From Euphorbia lathyris (lineage: Eukaryota > Streptophyta > Magnoliopsida > Malpighiales > Euphorbiaceae), in NCBI RefSeq assembly GCF_963576675.1, contig NC_088915.1, positions 81,477,501 through 81,541,500 of the forward strand: a DNA stretch of 64,000 nt. The letters run 5' to 3'. The notes under the pieces were generated by a model. That model had not been told where the DNA came from. It made no database searches and saw nothing but the letters and a program-made list of their open reading frames with translations. The position numbers and the translations under genes are program-made. Within the stretch, counting starts at the first letter, position 1. Each line of letters opens with the position of its first letter. This document shows, piece after piece, positions 24,893-34,838 of the stretch.

Positions 24893-25100
24893 TCAACATC
24901 ACCTGGGTTAGCTATTGCTGCTCCAATTGCTGCCGGGAGTCCAAACCCTATGGCCCCAAATCCGTCTGATGTTAACCATTGTCTCGGTCGCTTAAACTTG
25001 TAAAATTGCGCAACCCACATTTGATGTCGCCCAACTCCAGTAGTTATAATGGCATTCCCATTTGTTAATTCATCAAGAATTTGTATAACTTTTTGGCCAT
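24893..25100 (-). pseudogene. Captured acetolactate synthase (ALS/AHAS catalytic subunit) fragment
   Basis: On the minus strand about 68 codons read without stop or frameshift. They match the thiamine-diphosphate-binding C-terminal domain of plant [42 protein letters not shown] and [21 protein letters not shown] makes acetolactate for branched-chain amino acids in plastids and is the target of sulfonylurea and imidazolinone herbicides. The similarity begins abruptly at about 25097 and ends at about 24893, just before the DIDGDGSF motif. Differences from the usual consensus include RHQMW for QHQMW and DGFGAIGF for GGLGAMGF. The fragment is in the same sense as gag-pol and lies in the presumed 5' intron of the opposite-strand gene. 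It is far too short to be an enzyme. Confidence 0.85.
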
Positions 25101-25286
25101 TCGTGGTGTGTAGTGCAGAAAAGAACTACTATATTATGATTAGGTTCTTGAAATTGATATTTGTGTTGTGTTATTGGTTCGATTTTGCCCTCGGAATGGC
25201 GAAAAAACCCATTTGTCTGATGCTAATCGCCTTTGTTTTTAATCGTTTTTGAGCTTCTTCTTTCGCAGTTGGCTTGTTTCATTATC

Positions 25287-27859
25287 ATGGTTCGTACCAA
25301 GCAAACATCAAAACACATATCCGAAGCATTGGGGCCTCATTCCTTGGATGTTTTAGCTTTGTGTGTTCCTACTCGCCTATCAAAAGATGATGTTCACATT
25401 TTCAAGACAAAATTCTTGTTTCCGTCTGGTTGGGAGGGCCGCCTCCCTCCAGACCCGAAGACCTCTTTTGCCTTTGTTCCTTCAGAATCATTCGCCATAC
25501 ATGAGGCTCTACTAAAGATGGGAGTTCGTTTTCCTTTACCTTCTTTTTTCATGGAGTTTTTGAAAAGCAACAAATTGTCTATGTCTCAACTTCATCCTCA
25601 AGGATGGAGATTTCTTGTAGCGTTTTATGCTCTTTGTAATAAAAAAGGAGTAGTTCCAGCCGTCAACCTTTTTCATCTTTTTTACATTCTGAGACCTCTC
25701 AAAGACAAATCCGGGCGATTTTCTCTTCAAAGGACTGATATGTGCAATGATGGATTATTTATTGACGATCTTCCTCCTATCGAGCGATATGAAGATAGAT
25801 GGATCCTCGTGTTTCCTCCTAAAATGGCATGGAATATTCCTCTTCCATGGAGTTGGTGTTGGATTAGAAGAGGTGTCTCATGGCCATCGCATACTAAGCT
25901 TTTAAAGAGATATTCTTTCGAGATTCCTATTCCTCAATATGCGAAAAGTCCTCTCAGCCACGCTTTAAATGCTTTCTGACGTATCACGACTGGTTGGGGA
26001 ATTACATCTTTGATACATGTGGAAAATGGCAAAACTTTGAGTTTTAATTCTTCATCGGAAGAGACAAATATAGCTCCTAAATTTATAAATATGGCATCTG
26101 CATCCGACTCCGTAGATGATCCATCCTTGGTCGAGAAGTTTAGCGTTTCTTCAATGTCTGAAATGTCGAAAATTTCTACACCCGCCATATCTGAGCTTGG
26201 TGAATGACTTAAGTTGATATAGCAAATGATATTTCTAAAAATAAAGTAGCTTTGTTAACTTTAATGCTTCTTTTATTTTTTATAGGTATGACTTCCACGC
26301 CTGGAAAATTTGCTCTCATCGCTTTGAAGACGGGCAACCAGAAACGTAGCAGAGAAAATGTTCATGATTCGATAAATTCTAGAGATGATACCTTAACCTC
26401 TAAAAAGGTTAAACCTATTAATGCATCTGCCGATACAGATCCTTGTAAGGAAGCCAAAGCCGACTCATCAAAGATGGGAGATCCCCAAGTTGCTTGTGAG
26501 AGTGGAGTTGAGAAAGATATTCCCAATCTGCGCGCAAACACCTTCCATGCTGACAAGGGTGGCTCAGATTTTTCACACCCTAAAACCCCACGCATTTCAA
26601 GGAGGACACTTCGATCCGAGTCTTTAAATGACATTCGTCCATCTTTTCCCTTGTTAGATAGACCTAAATCATTATGGAAGCTATATAGGGATGAACCTAC
26701 CATGACTCGTTCTTTAAATGGCGATGATTTTAGAGTGTATCCTGGGTTGCTTGATACAAATTCTGTTTTTCTTCCTGGGGTGGCTTCAAGATTAATGTAT
26801 TCTTCCATTCTTCCTCGAGATGAAGAAACATATTTTAAAGATATCCAACATAACATGGACTTAGCCGAGCGTCGGATCGTTGAGGTGATAGGCTTATATA
26901 TATATATTGTTTTCTTTTATATATAATCAGGAATTTAGAAATAACCAAAAATGTCTCTTTACCTCTTCTTATTGTTACAGGGAGCTCAACGTGCTTCTCT
27001 TGCCTTTGGGTTCGCGAGATCATGGAAGAAAAAACTCGACGATTGTCTTGCTCGCAATGAAAAAATGGACCAGACTATCAAAGATCTTCAAGAGCGGAAC
27101 CAAAAGCTAGAGAATTATCATACACATCAAGAGAAAATGGAGCAAACCATTAGAGATCTTCGAGATTATAACAAAAAGTTGCAGTCTGAGTGTGACCATT
27201 TCAAAGAGGATGCTTCTAAATATTCAGCCATGGTTGATGATAATAAGAAGTTGGGAGAGAAGACTTGTAAGCTCCTTAACGATGTTACTTTACTCCAGAG
27301 TGAGTTAAACATTGAGCGTGAGATGGTTCAAAAGCTGAAAGGAGAACTTAAATCGGTGCACACTACCAACATTCAATTATACAGAGAATCTTTTGATTGT
27401 TACCAAAGGAAATGTGTTGTAGGGGTCTCTTTTAGCAAGACAGGTTTCTATCTAGCTCGCCAAATTCTTGAGGAAGAACATGGTCGAATGTATCCTGAGT
27501 TAGTGTTCTCAAAAACTGCATCAGTTTCTGACTCCCGTCCATGGCAAAGTTTCGACCCCGACGAAGAGGATGTCACAACCTCTTTTAATAAAGGTCTCTA
27601 TGATGATTTGGAGAATCTTAGCAGGCCTTGGACATTTCACGGGAAGAATGGGATTATAGAAGATGAAAAAATAGCTGTTTTGCAAAACTTGGATGAAGAT
27701 CATGGAGTTGATGAGGATCTTGATGATGATGATGATGCCTCTGCCACCCCTGCTTCTAGAGATACATTTTCATTTTATTGGAAAACTTTATCATTTCCTT
27801 TTGTTTTGGAAACCTTTGAGTTATGTTTGTGTAATCTTTCCTGCTCCCCAATCACGTGA
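25287..27859 (+). pseudogene. Opposite-strand extra gene of the Tat element (Transposase_28-like), three coding exons
   Basis: Coding exons 25287-26199, 26286-26884 and 26981-27859 join in phase at GT/AG sites. Exon 1 encodes a globular part resembling the plant 'putative gypsy type transposon' (Transposase_28) family (WEGRLPPDP, FPLPSFFMEFL, QLHPQGWRFLVAFYALC). Exon 2 is low-complexity with KKVKP. Exon 3 is a long coiled coil (KLDDCLARNEKMDQTIKDL) followed by an acidic run (DEDLDDDDD). Extra antisense genes of this kind are known in Tat elements; their role is unknown. One in-frame TGA (25977-25979) breaks exon 1. The start is the ATG just after a good acceptor (ttcgcag at 25268). The N-terminus MVRTKQT resembles histone H3. 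Confidence 0.75.
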
Positions 27860-27961
27860 AATTCAATTCGAATTAAATGTGATTTTGATAAACTTATTGA
27901 TACTGTTTGTATTATGGCAAAAAACATGTCTTCCCCCCATAGAAGTTGTATTTTGTCCACG

Positions 27962-28230
27962 CCATATGTCTTAACAGTTTTAATGGAACACAACTGCGTG
28001 CATCATGGTAAAGCATGAGCTTTTTCTATACCATGTGTCTTAACAGCTTTAATAGAACACAACTGCGTGCATCATGGTAAAAGCATGAGTTTTTTCTATA
28101 CCATGTGTCTTAACAGTTTTAATGGAATACAACTGCGTGCATCATGGTAAAAGCATGAGCTTTTTCTGTACCATGTGTCTTAGCAGCTTTAATGGAATAC
28201 AACTGCGTGCATCATGGTAAAGAGCCATGG
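27962..28230. repeat. Four tandem copies of a 69-70-bp unit
   Basis: Copies start at 27962, 28031, 28101 and 28171. Each has ccatgtgtcttaacag, ggaa(c/t)acaactgcgtgc and atcatggtaaaagcatgag. The array sits exactly between the 3' ends of the convergent pol (28491) and the opposite-strand gene (27859). It may hold termination or polyadenylation signals for one or both; that is inference. Confidence 0.92.
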
Positions 28231-28490
28231 TAAAGAGCGTATCTTCCCTCGTAGAAGATGGGCTTTTATTTTACCATTTTCCTTAACACATTTGGAAAAT
28301 ATGTTAAAGCTTATTAGCATAGAATGATAATCTTTAAGGATTTATTAGCTTTTCTTTAGCGTTATATAATAAATAAAAAGCATGAATAAAATAAGCTGAT
28401 AAACAAATGATAAAGATAAACACACAATATTTACGTGGAAACCCCAATGTGGGGAAAAACCACGGGACCGTAATTACGGCCTGAGTATCT
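28231..28490. other. Tat spacer between repeat array and pol stop
   Basis: Non-coding. Includes a CCCC/GGGG hairpin-like stretch (accccaatgtggggaaaaac, 28440-28460) just beyond the pol stop. Confidence 0.4.
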
Positions 28491-31400
28491 TTATTCATAA
28501 TAAGTGTTAATACAATTGCTCTGGAAATAGAGCTTCAAGTGATTTGCATTCCACGTCTTATGAATCTTTTTTCCGTCTATCGTTTCGAGTAAGCAAGTTC
28601 CAGGTCCAACTACCCTTCTTACCCGATACGGTCCTTCCCAATTTGGACGAAGCTTCCCTTCTTCCAAATGTGCATTGGTTATGACTGTCTTTCTCAGAAC
28701 AAGATCTCCTTCTACTAACACTCTTTCCTTCACCCTTGAGTTGTAGTAACGAGAGACTCTTTGTTGGTATGCTGCTAACCGTATGCACGCTTGATCTCTA
28801 TGCTCATCTAACAAATCCAAGTTATCCTGTAGTGCATCAGAATTTGATTCCTCGTCAAAATCAACCATTCTTGGAGAAATTGCTCCAATCTCAACAGGGA
28901 TCAAAGCTTCCATTCCATAAGCTAGACTGAATGGAGTTTCTCCAGTTGGGACTCTTTTGGTTGTTCTATAGGCCCAGAGGATTGATGGAAGTTCATCTGC
29001 CCATGCTCCTTTTGCTTTATCCAGGCGCATTTTTAAACCTTCTAGGATTGTTCGATTGCTTCTTTCTACTTGCCCATTGGCTTGTGGGTATGCTACTAAA
29101 GTAAAGCTGAGTTGGATATGAAGCCTTTCACAAAAACCTCTGAATGAATCACAATCAAACTGCTTCCCTCTATCTGTAATTATCACCCTTGGTAGCCCAA
29201 ATCTGCATATGATATCTTTCCATACCACGTTCTCTATCTTCTTCGCAGTAATAGTAGCTAAGGGTTCTGCTTCTATCCATTTTGTGAAATAATCTGTTGC
29301 TACTATCAGGAATTTCCTTCCTCCAGTTGCTTGGGGAAAAGGTCCTAATAAATCTAATCCCCATTTTGCAAATGGAGTTGGTTCGATTGAGGTTCTCAAA
29401 AGTGAGACTGGAGCACTTTGAATGGTTGCAAATCTTTGGCATTTATCACACGCTTTAACCTTCTTTAAAGCGTCATCCCTCAAGGTAGGCCAGAAGAATC
29501 CACTACGCAACACCTTACTTGCCAAAGCTCTTGCTCCCAAATGTTGCCCACATATCCCCTCATGTATTTCAGCTAGAGCGTAATCGGCCTTTTGTGGACC
29601 CAAACATTTCAAAAGTGGCATCGAGAAACCCTTCTTGTATAGGACATCATTTATCAAAGTGAAACGTGCTGCTCTTATCTTCAATTTCTTTATTTCCGTA
29701 GCTTCAGCTGGAAGCTCCCCTGTCTTCAAGAATTTCACAAATGGTGTTCTCCAATCTTGTATTTCTTCAGTACATGCCACGATCTTTTCCTCTATGCTTG
29801 GCCTTTTCAGTTCTTCCAGATGCACTATTCTTCCTTTCGTTTCCATTGACGATGCAAGCTTTGATAAAGCGTCTGCATGGCTGTTAGAAGATCTATTGAT
29901 TTGTAGCAACTGGAAATCTTCAAATCCTTGAGATAAAGATTTAACCTTTTGTAGATATTTAATCATGATAGGTTCCTTTGCATCATACTCTCCATTGAAT
30001 TGCTGAACCACCAACTGTGAATCACTGTGAGCTACAATCTTTTGAACTTGTAATTCTTTGGCAAGCTTCATTCCTCCTATAAGGGCTTCGTATTCTGCAA
30101 TGTTATTTGAACTTGGAAAAGCGAAACGTAAAGAGTATTCGATTATCTCTCGTTCGGGAGATATCAATACTATTCCTGCCCCACTTCCCGTTAAACTTGA
30201 TGCTCCATCAACGAATAATTTCCATGTGTGTTCATTTTCTCTTGCCACTCTTCTTTCTCCAGTACATTCCACAATGAAATCAGCTAAGGCTTGTCCCTTA
30301 ATTGCTTGTCTAGGCTCAAAGTTGATGTCGTATTCTCCTAACTCGATTGCCCATTTCGTAAGACGTTCGGAGCATTCAGGTTTTTGCAATATTTGCCTTA
30401 GAGGCTGATCGGTTAATACGACTATGGAATGAGCCTGAAAATAAGGTCTTAACTTCCTGGAGGCCATCACTAGTGCAAGAGCGACTTTTTCTGCAAAAGG
30501 GTATCTAGGCTCTGCTCCTTGGAGTACCTTACTGACGTAGTAGATTGGCTTGTCAATTTTTCCTTCTCTTTTTAATAGAACTGCACTCAAGGCCACCTTG
30601 CTCACTCCCAAATATACAAACAATATTTCACCTGGCTCTAGTCTTGTCAACAATGGTATTTTCTTTAAGTAATCTTTTAGATCTTCAAAAGCTTTTTCGC
30701 ATTCAGTTGTCCATTGGAAGTTTTTCCCTACTCTCAAGGTTTTGAAGAAAGGTAGGTTTTTTTCAGCTGATTTAGATAGAAATCTATTCAAGGATGCTAA
30801 TCTTCCTGTCAAACGCTGAACTTCCTTGATGGATGCAGGAGGCTTTATCTCGGAGATGGCTTGGATCTTTTCTGGATTTGCTTCAATACCCCTTTCAGTT
30901 ATCATATACCCCAAAATTTTTCCTGATTGTACTCCGAAAGTACATTTGCTAGGATTTAACTTTATATTGTGGGTTCTCAATACATCGAACACCTTGTCGA
31001 GCTTCTCTGCATGCCCTTCTCCTTTCTTGCTTTTAATTATCATATCGTCCACATACGCTTCCATGGTGTTACCCAATAAAGGCTTGAAAACTTTATTTAT
31101 CATCCTTTGGTATGTTGCTCCTGCATTTTTAAGTCCAAAAGGCATAACCCTGTAGCAGTATGTGCCCTTCTCAGTGATAAATGAAGTTTTTTCTTCATCA
31201 GATGGATTCATCTTGATTTGATGGTATCCCATGTATGCATCTACAAAGCTCAATAACTCGTATCTAGAGGTTTCATCCACCATTTTGTCAATTGGAGGCA
31301 AAGGATATGAATCCTTTGGACAAGCCTTGTTTAAATCAGTGAAATCTATGCATATTCTCCACTTTCCGTTGGGTTTCTTCACCATCACAATATTTGCAAG

Positions 31401-31697
31401 CCAATCAGGGTAGTACACTTCTCGAATAAAGTTTGCCTCCAGTAATTTATCAACTTCTTCTTCTAAAGCCTTTTGCCTCTCCGGAGCGATTCTCCTTTTC
31501 TTTTGCTTGATTGGCTTGATGTTTGGATCAACATTCAAGTGGTGGGAAGCTACATCCAAACTTATGCCAGGCATATCTGCAGGAACCCAAGCAAACACGT
31601 CCACATTTCTCTTAAGGCATGTGATTACTTCACCCTTCACTTCTTCTATCATTTTACTCCCAACATATGTTATTTTTTCCGGATCATCCTTTTTCAA
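28491..31697 (-). CDS. Tat pol: reverse transcriptase, two RNase H domains, integrase
   Basis: A 1068-codon uninterrupted stretch. The RT lies at about residues 75-260, with YPDWLANIVMVKKPNGKWR, FVDAYMGYHQI and the catalytic AYVDDMII. A Ty3-type RNase H follows at about 345-470 (ending ALADFIVE), then a second, archaeal-like RNase H at about 480-615 (LFVDGASS, AEYEALIGG, AHSDSQLVV), the hallmark of the Tat lineage. The integrase has an HHCC zinc finger (about 700-760) and a DDE core with WGLDLLGPF, IITDRGKQF and NGQVERSNRT. The catalytic residues look intact. It is in frame with the protease and separated from it only by a TGA. It copies the element RNA and inserts the cDNA. Confidence 0.9.
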   Translation of the reverse strand: MKKDDPEKITYVGSKMIEEVKGEVITCLKRNVDVFAWVPADMPGISLDVASHHLNVDPNIKPIKQKKRRIAPERQKALEEEVDKLLEANFIREVYYPDWLANIVMVKKPNGKWRICIDFTDLNKACPKDSYPLPPIDKMVDETSRYELLSFVDAYMGYHQIKMNPSDEEKTSFITEKGTYCYRVMPFGLKNAGATYQRMINKVFKPLLGNTMEAYVDDMIIKSKKGEGHAEKLDKVFDVLRTHNIKLNPSKCTFGVQSGKILGYMITERGIEANPEKIQAISEIKPPASIKEVQRLTGRLASLNRFLSKSAEKNLPFFKTLRVGKNFQWTTECEKAFEDLKDYLKKIPLLTRLEPGEILFVYLGVSKVALSAVLLKREGKIDKPIYYVSKVLQGAEPRYPFAEKVALALVMASRKLRPYFQAHSIVVLTDQPLRQILQKPECSERLTKWAIELGEYDINFEPRQAIKGQALADFIVECTGERRVARENEHTWKLFVDGASSLTGSGAGIVLISPEREIIEYSLRFAFPSSNNIAEYEALIGGMKLAKELQVQKIVAHSDSQLVVQQFNGEYDAKEPIMIKYLQKVKSLSQGFEDFQLLQINRSSNSHADALSKLASSMETKGRIVHLEELKRPSIEEKIVACTEEIQDWRTPFVKFLKTGELPAEATEIKKLKIRAARFTLINDVLYKKGFSMPLLKCLGPQKADYALAEIHEGICGQHLGARALASKVLRSGFFWPTLRDDALKKVKACDKCQRFATIQSAPVSLLRTSIEPTPFAKWGLDLLGPFPQATGGRKFLIVATDYFTKWIEAEPLATITAKKIENVVWKDIICRFGLPRVIITDRGKQFDCDSFRGFCERLHIQLSFTLVAYPQANGQVERSNRTILEGLKMRLDKAKGAWADELPSILWAYRTTKRVPTGETPFSLAYGMEALIPVEIGAISPRMVDFDEESNSDALQDNLDLLDEHRDQACIRLAAYQQRVSRYYNSRVKERVLVEGDLVLRKTVITNAHLEEGKLRPNWEGPYRVRRVVGPGTCLLETIDGKKIHKTWNANHLKLYFQSNCINTYYE

Positions 31698-32297
31698 TCA
31701 TATTGCTTCAACTTCTTCAACTGGCTTCGGTTTTGGCTTATTATCAGATTCTTCTGAAATTGCCATTGTTTCTGCACTTACACCATGCTTTCCTTTAATG
31801 GAAGAAACGTAGCAATTGCGAGCTTTCTTTTGATCCCCTCTCACTTGTCCTATGCCGTTTGGTGTAGGAAACTTCATCAATAAGTATCCTGGCGATATCA
31901 TGGCTCCCATGCCGATAATCAGTGGTCTTCCTAGTATCACATTGTAGGCTAGAGATATTGATTTGACTACCATAAAATTCACCATCCTCGTAATATTACA
32001 AGGTTCGTCGCCCAACGTGATTGGTAATTGGATAGACCCTGCCACCTGGACGGCTTCCCCTGAGAAGCTAAAGAGTGGAGCCGACACCCTCTTCAATCTA
32101 TCTAAAGACAAGTTCATCTTCTCAAAACAATTCCAATAGAGGAGGTTGACCGAACTCCCACTGTCAATGAGAATTCTTTCTACTGGAAACTTCATTATGA
32201 TAGCAGAAATCACCAATGCATCATCATGGGGTACAACCACATTTCCTTGATCTGCAGGAGTAAAAGTTATGGACTCTTCTTCCTGAACTTTCATCAC
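31698..32297 (-). pseudogene. Tat aspartic protease region
   Basis: The retropepsin active-site motif ILIDSGSSVNLL lies at about residues 42-53 of the 199-residue open stretch, and ILGRPL is the second conserved block. It processes the gag-pol polyprotein. The same frame runs on either side, bounded by TGA at 32337-32339 upstream and TGA at 31698-31700 downstream, so protease, nucleocapsid and RT were once one reading frame. Confidence 0.85.
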
Positions 32298-32336
32298 ATT
32301 ATTGACTTCATAAGCTTGTCTAGCATAAGCTTTCCT

Positions 32337-32765
32337 TCATGAAGAGGATTCACCAGCCAAAGTTTCCCCTCCAGAAATAACATTTATTGCTGGATACGCC
32401 GGCTTGTTATCAAGAGCTATGGCTTTATCTTTTTTGTCTTCCTTCCCTTTGGCGAATGTTCGACCATCCTTTTCTCTATTTTCCATGTATCTTTCTTCCT
32501 TTAAGTTTCGTGGTTTTTCCCTTCTCCACATTTCTGCATAGACAAAATTTTCAAGCTTACCTTGTCGTACCAATGATTCTATTTCATTCATCAATTGCCT
32601 ACATCGATCAGTTGAGTGACCATGAGTTTTGTGGAATCGACAATAAGCATCCGTAAATTTTGCCCATAGTTCTGTCAGTTTTGGGAGGGAATGTAAGGAG
32701 TCCGGATCTTTCAATGGCTGCCAGGATATTGGAACGTGGTTGGAGTAAAGGTGTGAAATTCTCAT
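32337..32765 (-). pseudogene. Tat gag nucleocapsid part with zinc-knuckle-like motif
   Basis: This frame overlaps the end of the capsid frame. It carries CRFHKTHGHSTDRC, the FHxxxGHxTxxC-type knuckle usual at the gag end of Tat elements, followed by a basic, Glu/Lys-rich linker. It ends at a TGA (32337-32339) after SSS. The protease continues in the same frame directly beyond, so the stop is probably a point mutation, not a natural end. Confidence 0.8.
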
Positions 32766-33927
32766 ATCTCAACTTTGGAGCATGTCTTGCTTCATTTCTT
32801 CTCCCATTTCCCTTTTTTACATCATCAACCTCATCCCTCTCCTTCCTTTTTTTATCTTGATTTCCTCTCGCCCCTATATTCCTCATCACATCTTCGGAAA
32901 GGATGAATTTATTAGCCCTGCTGAACAAATCGCCCAAGGTTGAAGGTTGATCATAGGAAAGAGATTTTTGGAGATCCCGCGATCTTGTTCCCTGAAGTAC
33001 TCCCGCAACCGCCATTCTAACTTGGAGATCATGAATCTCGAGAGTTGCAGCGCGAAACCTTTCTACATAATCTTTCAAGCTTTCTCTTTTATCTTGCTTT
33101 ATTGTAAGGAGATACGTTGCATCCTTCTTCCTTTTGGTGTTGATGATGAATGCTTTTATGAATTCTTTTCTCAACTGATCAAAGTTGGAGATGGAGCTTT
33201 CCTTTAAGCTATTGAACCAAGTACGAGCATGATCTGATAAAGTGAGTGAGAAAGCTCGACACATTATAGCATCTTCCCATCCATGTAATAGCATTACTGC
33301 CTCATAATTCTGCATATGATCATAAGGATCGCCTTTTCCGGAGTAAGTGATGAGTTGTGGCATCTTGAACTTTCGAGGGAGAGGCTTATTCATGATCTCC
33401 CCTGAAAAGGGGACTTTTCTTGCTGTTTGTTCGTCACTGTTCGGAACCAACTTCTTTTGTTCTAATACCTGCTCGATCATCCTTTTAAGATCTACTGTCT
33501 CTTTCGCGCTGAACATAGATTCCTCTCCGGCCTTTTCACGTGCTTTCGAATTTTCTTTCCAAGAACTTTCCACAACCTCATGGATCTTTAAGTTGTTTCC
33601 CTTACGCTTTCCTCCTTCACGTGGTTCTGAGATTTCATCATGTGGTAACTCGACTTCAGGACGCTTTTCTTTGTTCCGAAATTCTTTGTCCCGCATCTCT
33701 TCTTGAACAAAAAGCATTAACTCTTGGAGTCGATTATTGTTTTCCTCAAATTTTTTCTTCAACTCCTCATAGTCTGCTAAGGGAACGGTGGGCGGATTAG
33801 CTCTTGATGGGCCATGTTGGTCTTCAACGTGTTCAACACGTTCTTCTTCATTGGCTTGGCGTGCATCGTGCTCGTCCGGAATATGGGATGTTTGAGAAGG
33901 TGGAACTTGAGATCTATTGGGAGGCAT
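32608..33927 (-). pseudogene. Tat gag (capsid region), frameshifted at its 3' end
   Basis: The ATG at 33927 starts 75 bases inside the 5' LTR. The protein has a charged N-terminus (residues about 1-180) and then a Retrotrans_gag capsid domain (about 195-300; TYSGKGDPYDHMQNYEA, ARTWFNSLKE, ESLKDYVERFR). A K/R-rich linker follows (QDKKRKERDEVDDVKKG). The frame ends at 32608 in unrelated sequence, because the downstream nucleocapsid region lies in the next frame from about 32700. A single-base indel near 32680-32700 is the likely lesion. Capsid assembles the virus-like particle in the cytoplasm. Confidence 0.85.
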
Positions 33928-33982
33928 CCCTTTTGTTTACGAAAAGTAGATGACGTTGAATGAATGGCTTTTTGATCGAAAT

Positions 33983-34000
33983 TTCCCACAGACGGCGCCA
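33983..34000 (-). promoter_or_regulatory. Primer-binding site, tRNA-Asp-like
   Basis: Two bases inside the 5' LTR the minus strand reads TGGCGCCGTCTGTGGGAA. The first nine bases fit the 3' end of plant tRNA-Asp, the primer typical of Tat/Athila elements. The remainder matches less well. Confidence 0.7.
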
Positions 34001-34002
34001 AT

Positions 34003-34450
34003 TGTTGTAGCCTGAACTAAACAATAAATTTATTGAATGGGAGATCAATCGATGAATCTCTGAAGGAAGGCGGTCCTTCCAAACAGGGTGATGACATAGA
34101 CGTTCCTCGAGGATCGAACCTCCTTGATGAAGGTCGAAGGTCCCTTGATGAAGGTCGAAGGTCCCTTGATGAAGGTTGAACGTCTGGATGAAGGTTGATC
34201 TTTCTTGAGGATTAAACCTGTTACAGTGTGGGAAGCGATCTTCCCACAAACGCTCTGATGCTTAAGTCAGATACCGTCAAAATATAGTATTATTTTCTCT
34301 CTCTAAAAGCCAACCCTTTTTCCTTCGAACTTAAACCTATTTATAGGAATAAGGGAAGAAGTTACTTGTGAGCTATCGGTAAGATACCGTCCTGAACGTG
34401 GGTACGGTTATTTAGGTAGATAATGGGTTACGTGTGTTATGGTTATATCA
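34003..34450 (-). repeat. 5' LTR of the Tat element
   Basis: 448 bases with TG..CA ends. On the minus strand it has a TATA-like CTATAAATAGG at about 34337-34347. Compared with the 3' LTR I count eight substitutions, all transitions, plus a length difference in a short tandem repeat (units of about 21 bases containing ccttgatgaagg). Confidence 0.93.
34337..34347 (-). promoter_or_regulatory. TATA box of the 5' LTR
   Basis: The minus strand reads CTATAAATAGG, a good plant TATA box. Transcription would run leftward through gag-pol. The same motif is in the 3' LTR at about 20201-20211. Confidence 0.6.
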
Positions 34451-34838
34451 AATACAAATAACAAGAACATTGATATAAACAAGTTAAATACATTATATGT
34501 AGGGATAATGTACTAAAATAGGCCTATGATTTTTAGGAAAGTATCAATTTAGGTTCCACTCACAAAATAGCATAAATATAAGTTTAACGTTTTAAAAAAG
34601 TTATCAATTTAGGTTTCGATAACGGATTGTAAGCGGTGAAAAATACCACTTTTATGGAGTTAGAGGGGTAAAAAGAACATTCTATGAGTTGGGGGGATAA
34701 ATGGACAAGTTGATGGGGTGAGAAATACCACTTTTATGGAGTTAAGGGGGGTAAATAGGACATTCGATGAGTTGATGAGGTAAAATGACAAATTTAGACA
34801 AATTAAAGGGGCTGGAGAAGCATTAGGCCTAAATTTTT

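Larger units (their letters stand above)
19869..34450 (-). mobile_element. Tat-lineage Ty3/gypsy LTR retrotransposon, 14.6 kb
   Basis: Two LTRs of 446 and 448 bases (TGTTGTAGCC..GGTTATATCA) are flanked by perfect duplications aatac (19864-19868 and 34451-34455). The coding strand is minus: 5' LTR on the right, primer-binding site, gag, protease, RT, two RNase H domains and integrase, then a long 3' region, purine tract and 3' LTR on the left. The dual RNase H, the tRNA-Asp-like primer site, the large size and the opposite-strand extra gene all fit the Tat lineage. gag-pol carries one frameshift and two TGA stops, so this copy is not autonomous. Passengers are a PIF/Harbinger element and an ALS fragment. 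Confidence 0.93.
19561..34829. mobile_element. Fold-back Mutator-type MITE split by the Tat retrotransposon
   Basis: The left half (19561-19868) begins GGCTTAATAC and the right half (34456-34829) ends GCATTAGGCC. The halves carry the same accccttaactccataaaa-type text in opposite orientation. The flanks taatttttt and taaattttt (34830-34838) resemble a 9-base duplication. The paralogous segment at about 63575-63590 is the empty site. The LTR retrotransposon 19869-34450 lies inside. Confidence 0.8.

Noticed and set aside
30058..30408. Plus-strand open frames across pol
   Set aside because: Opposite-strand shadows of a clear 1068-codon pol with catalytic motifs.
31698..32339. Programmed stop readthrough between gag, protease and pol
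   Set aside because: Two separate TGA codons in one frame, plus a frameshift in gag, look like decay; no readthrough context is evident.
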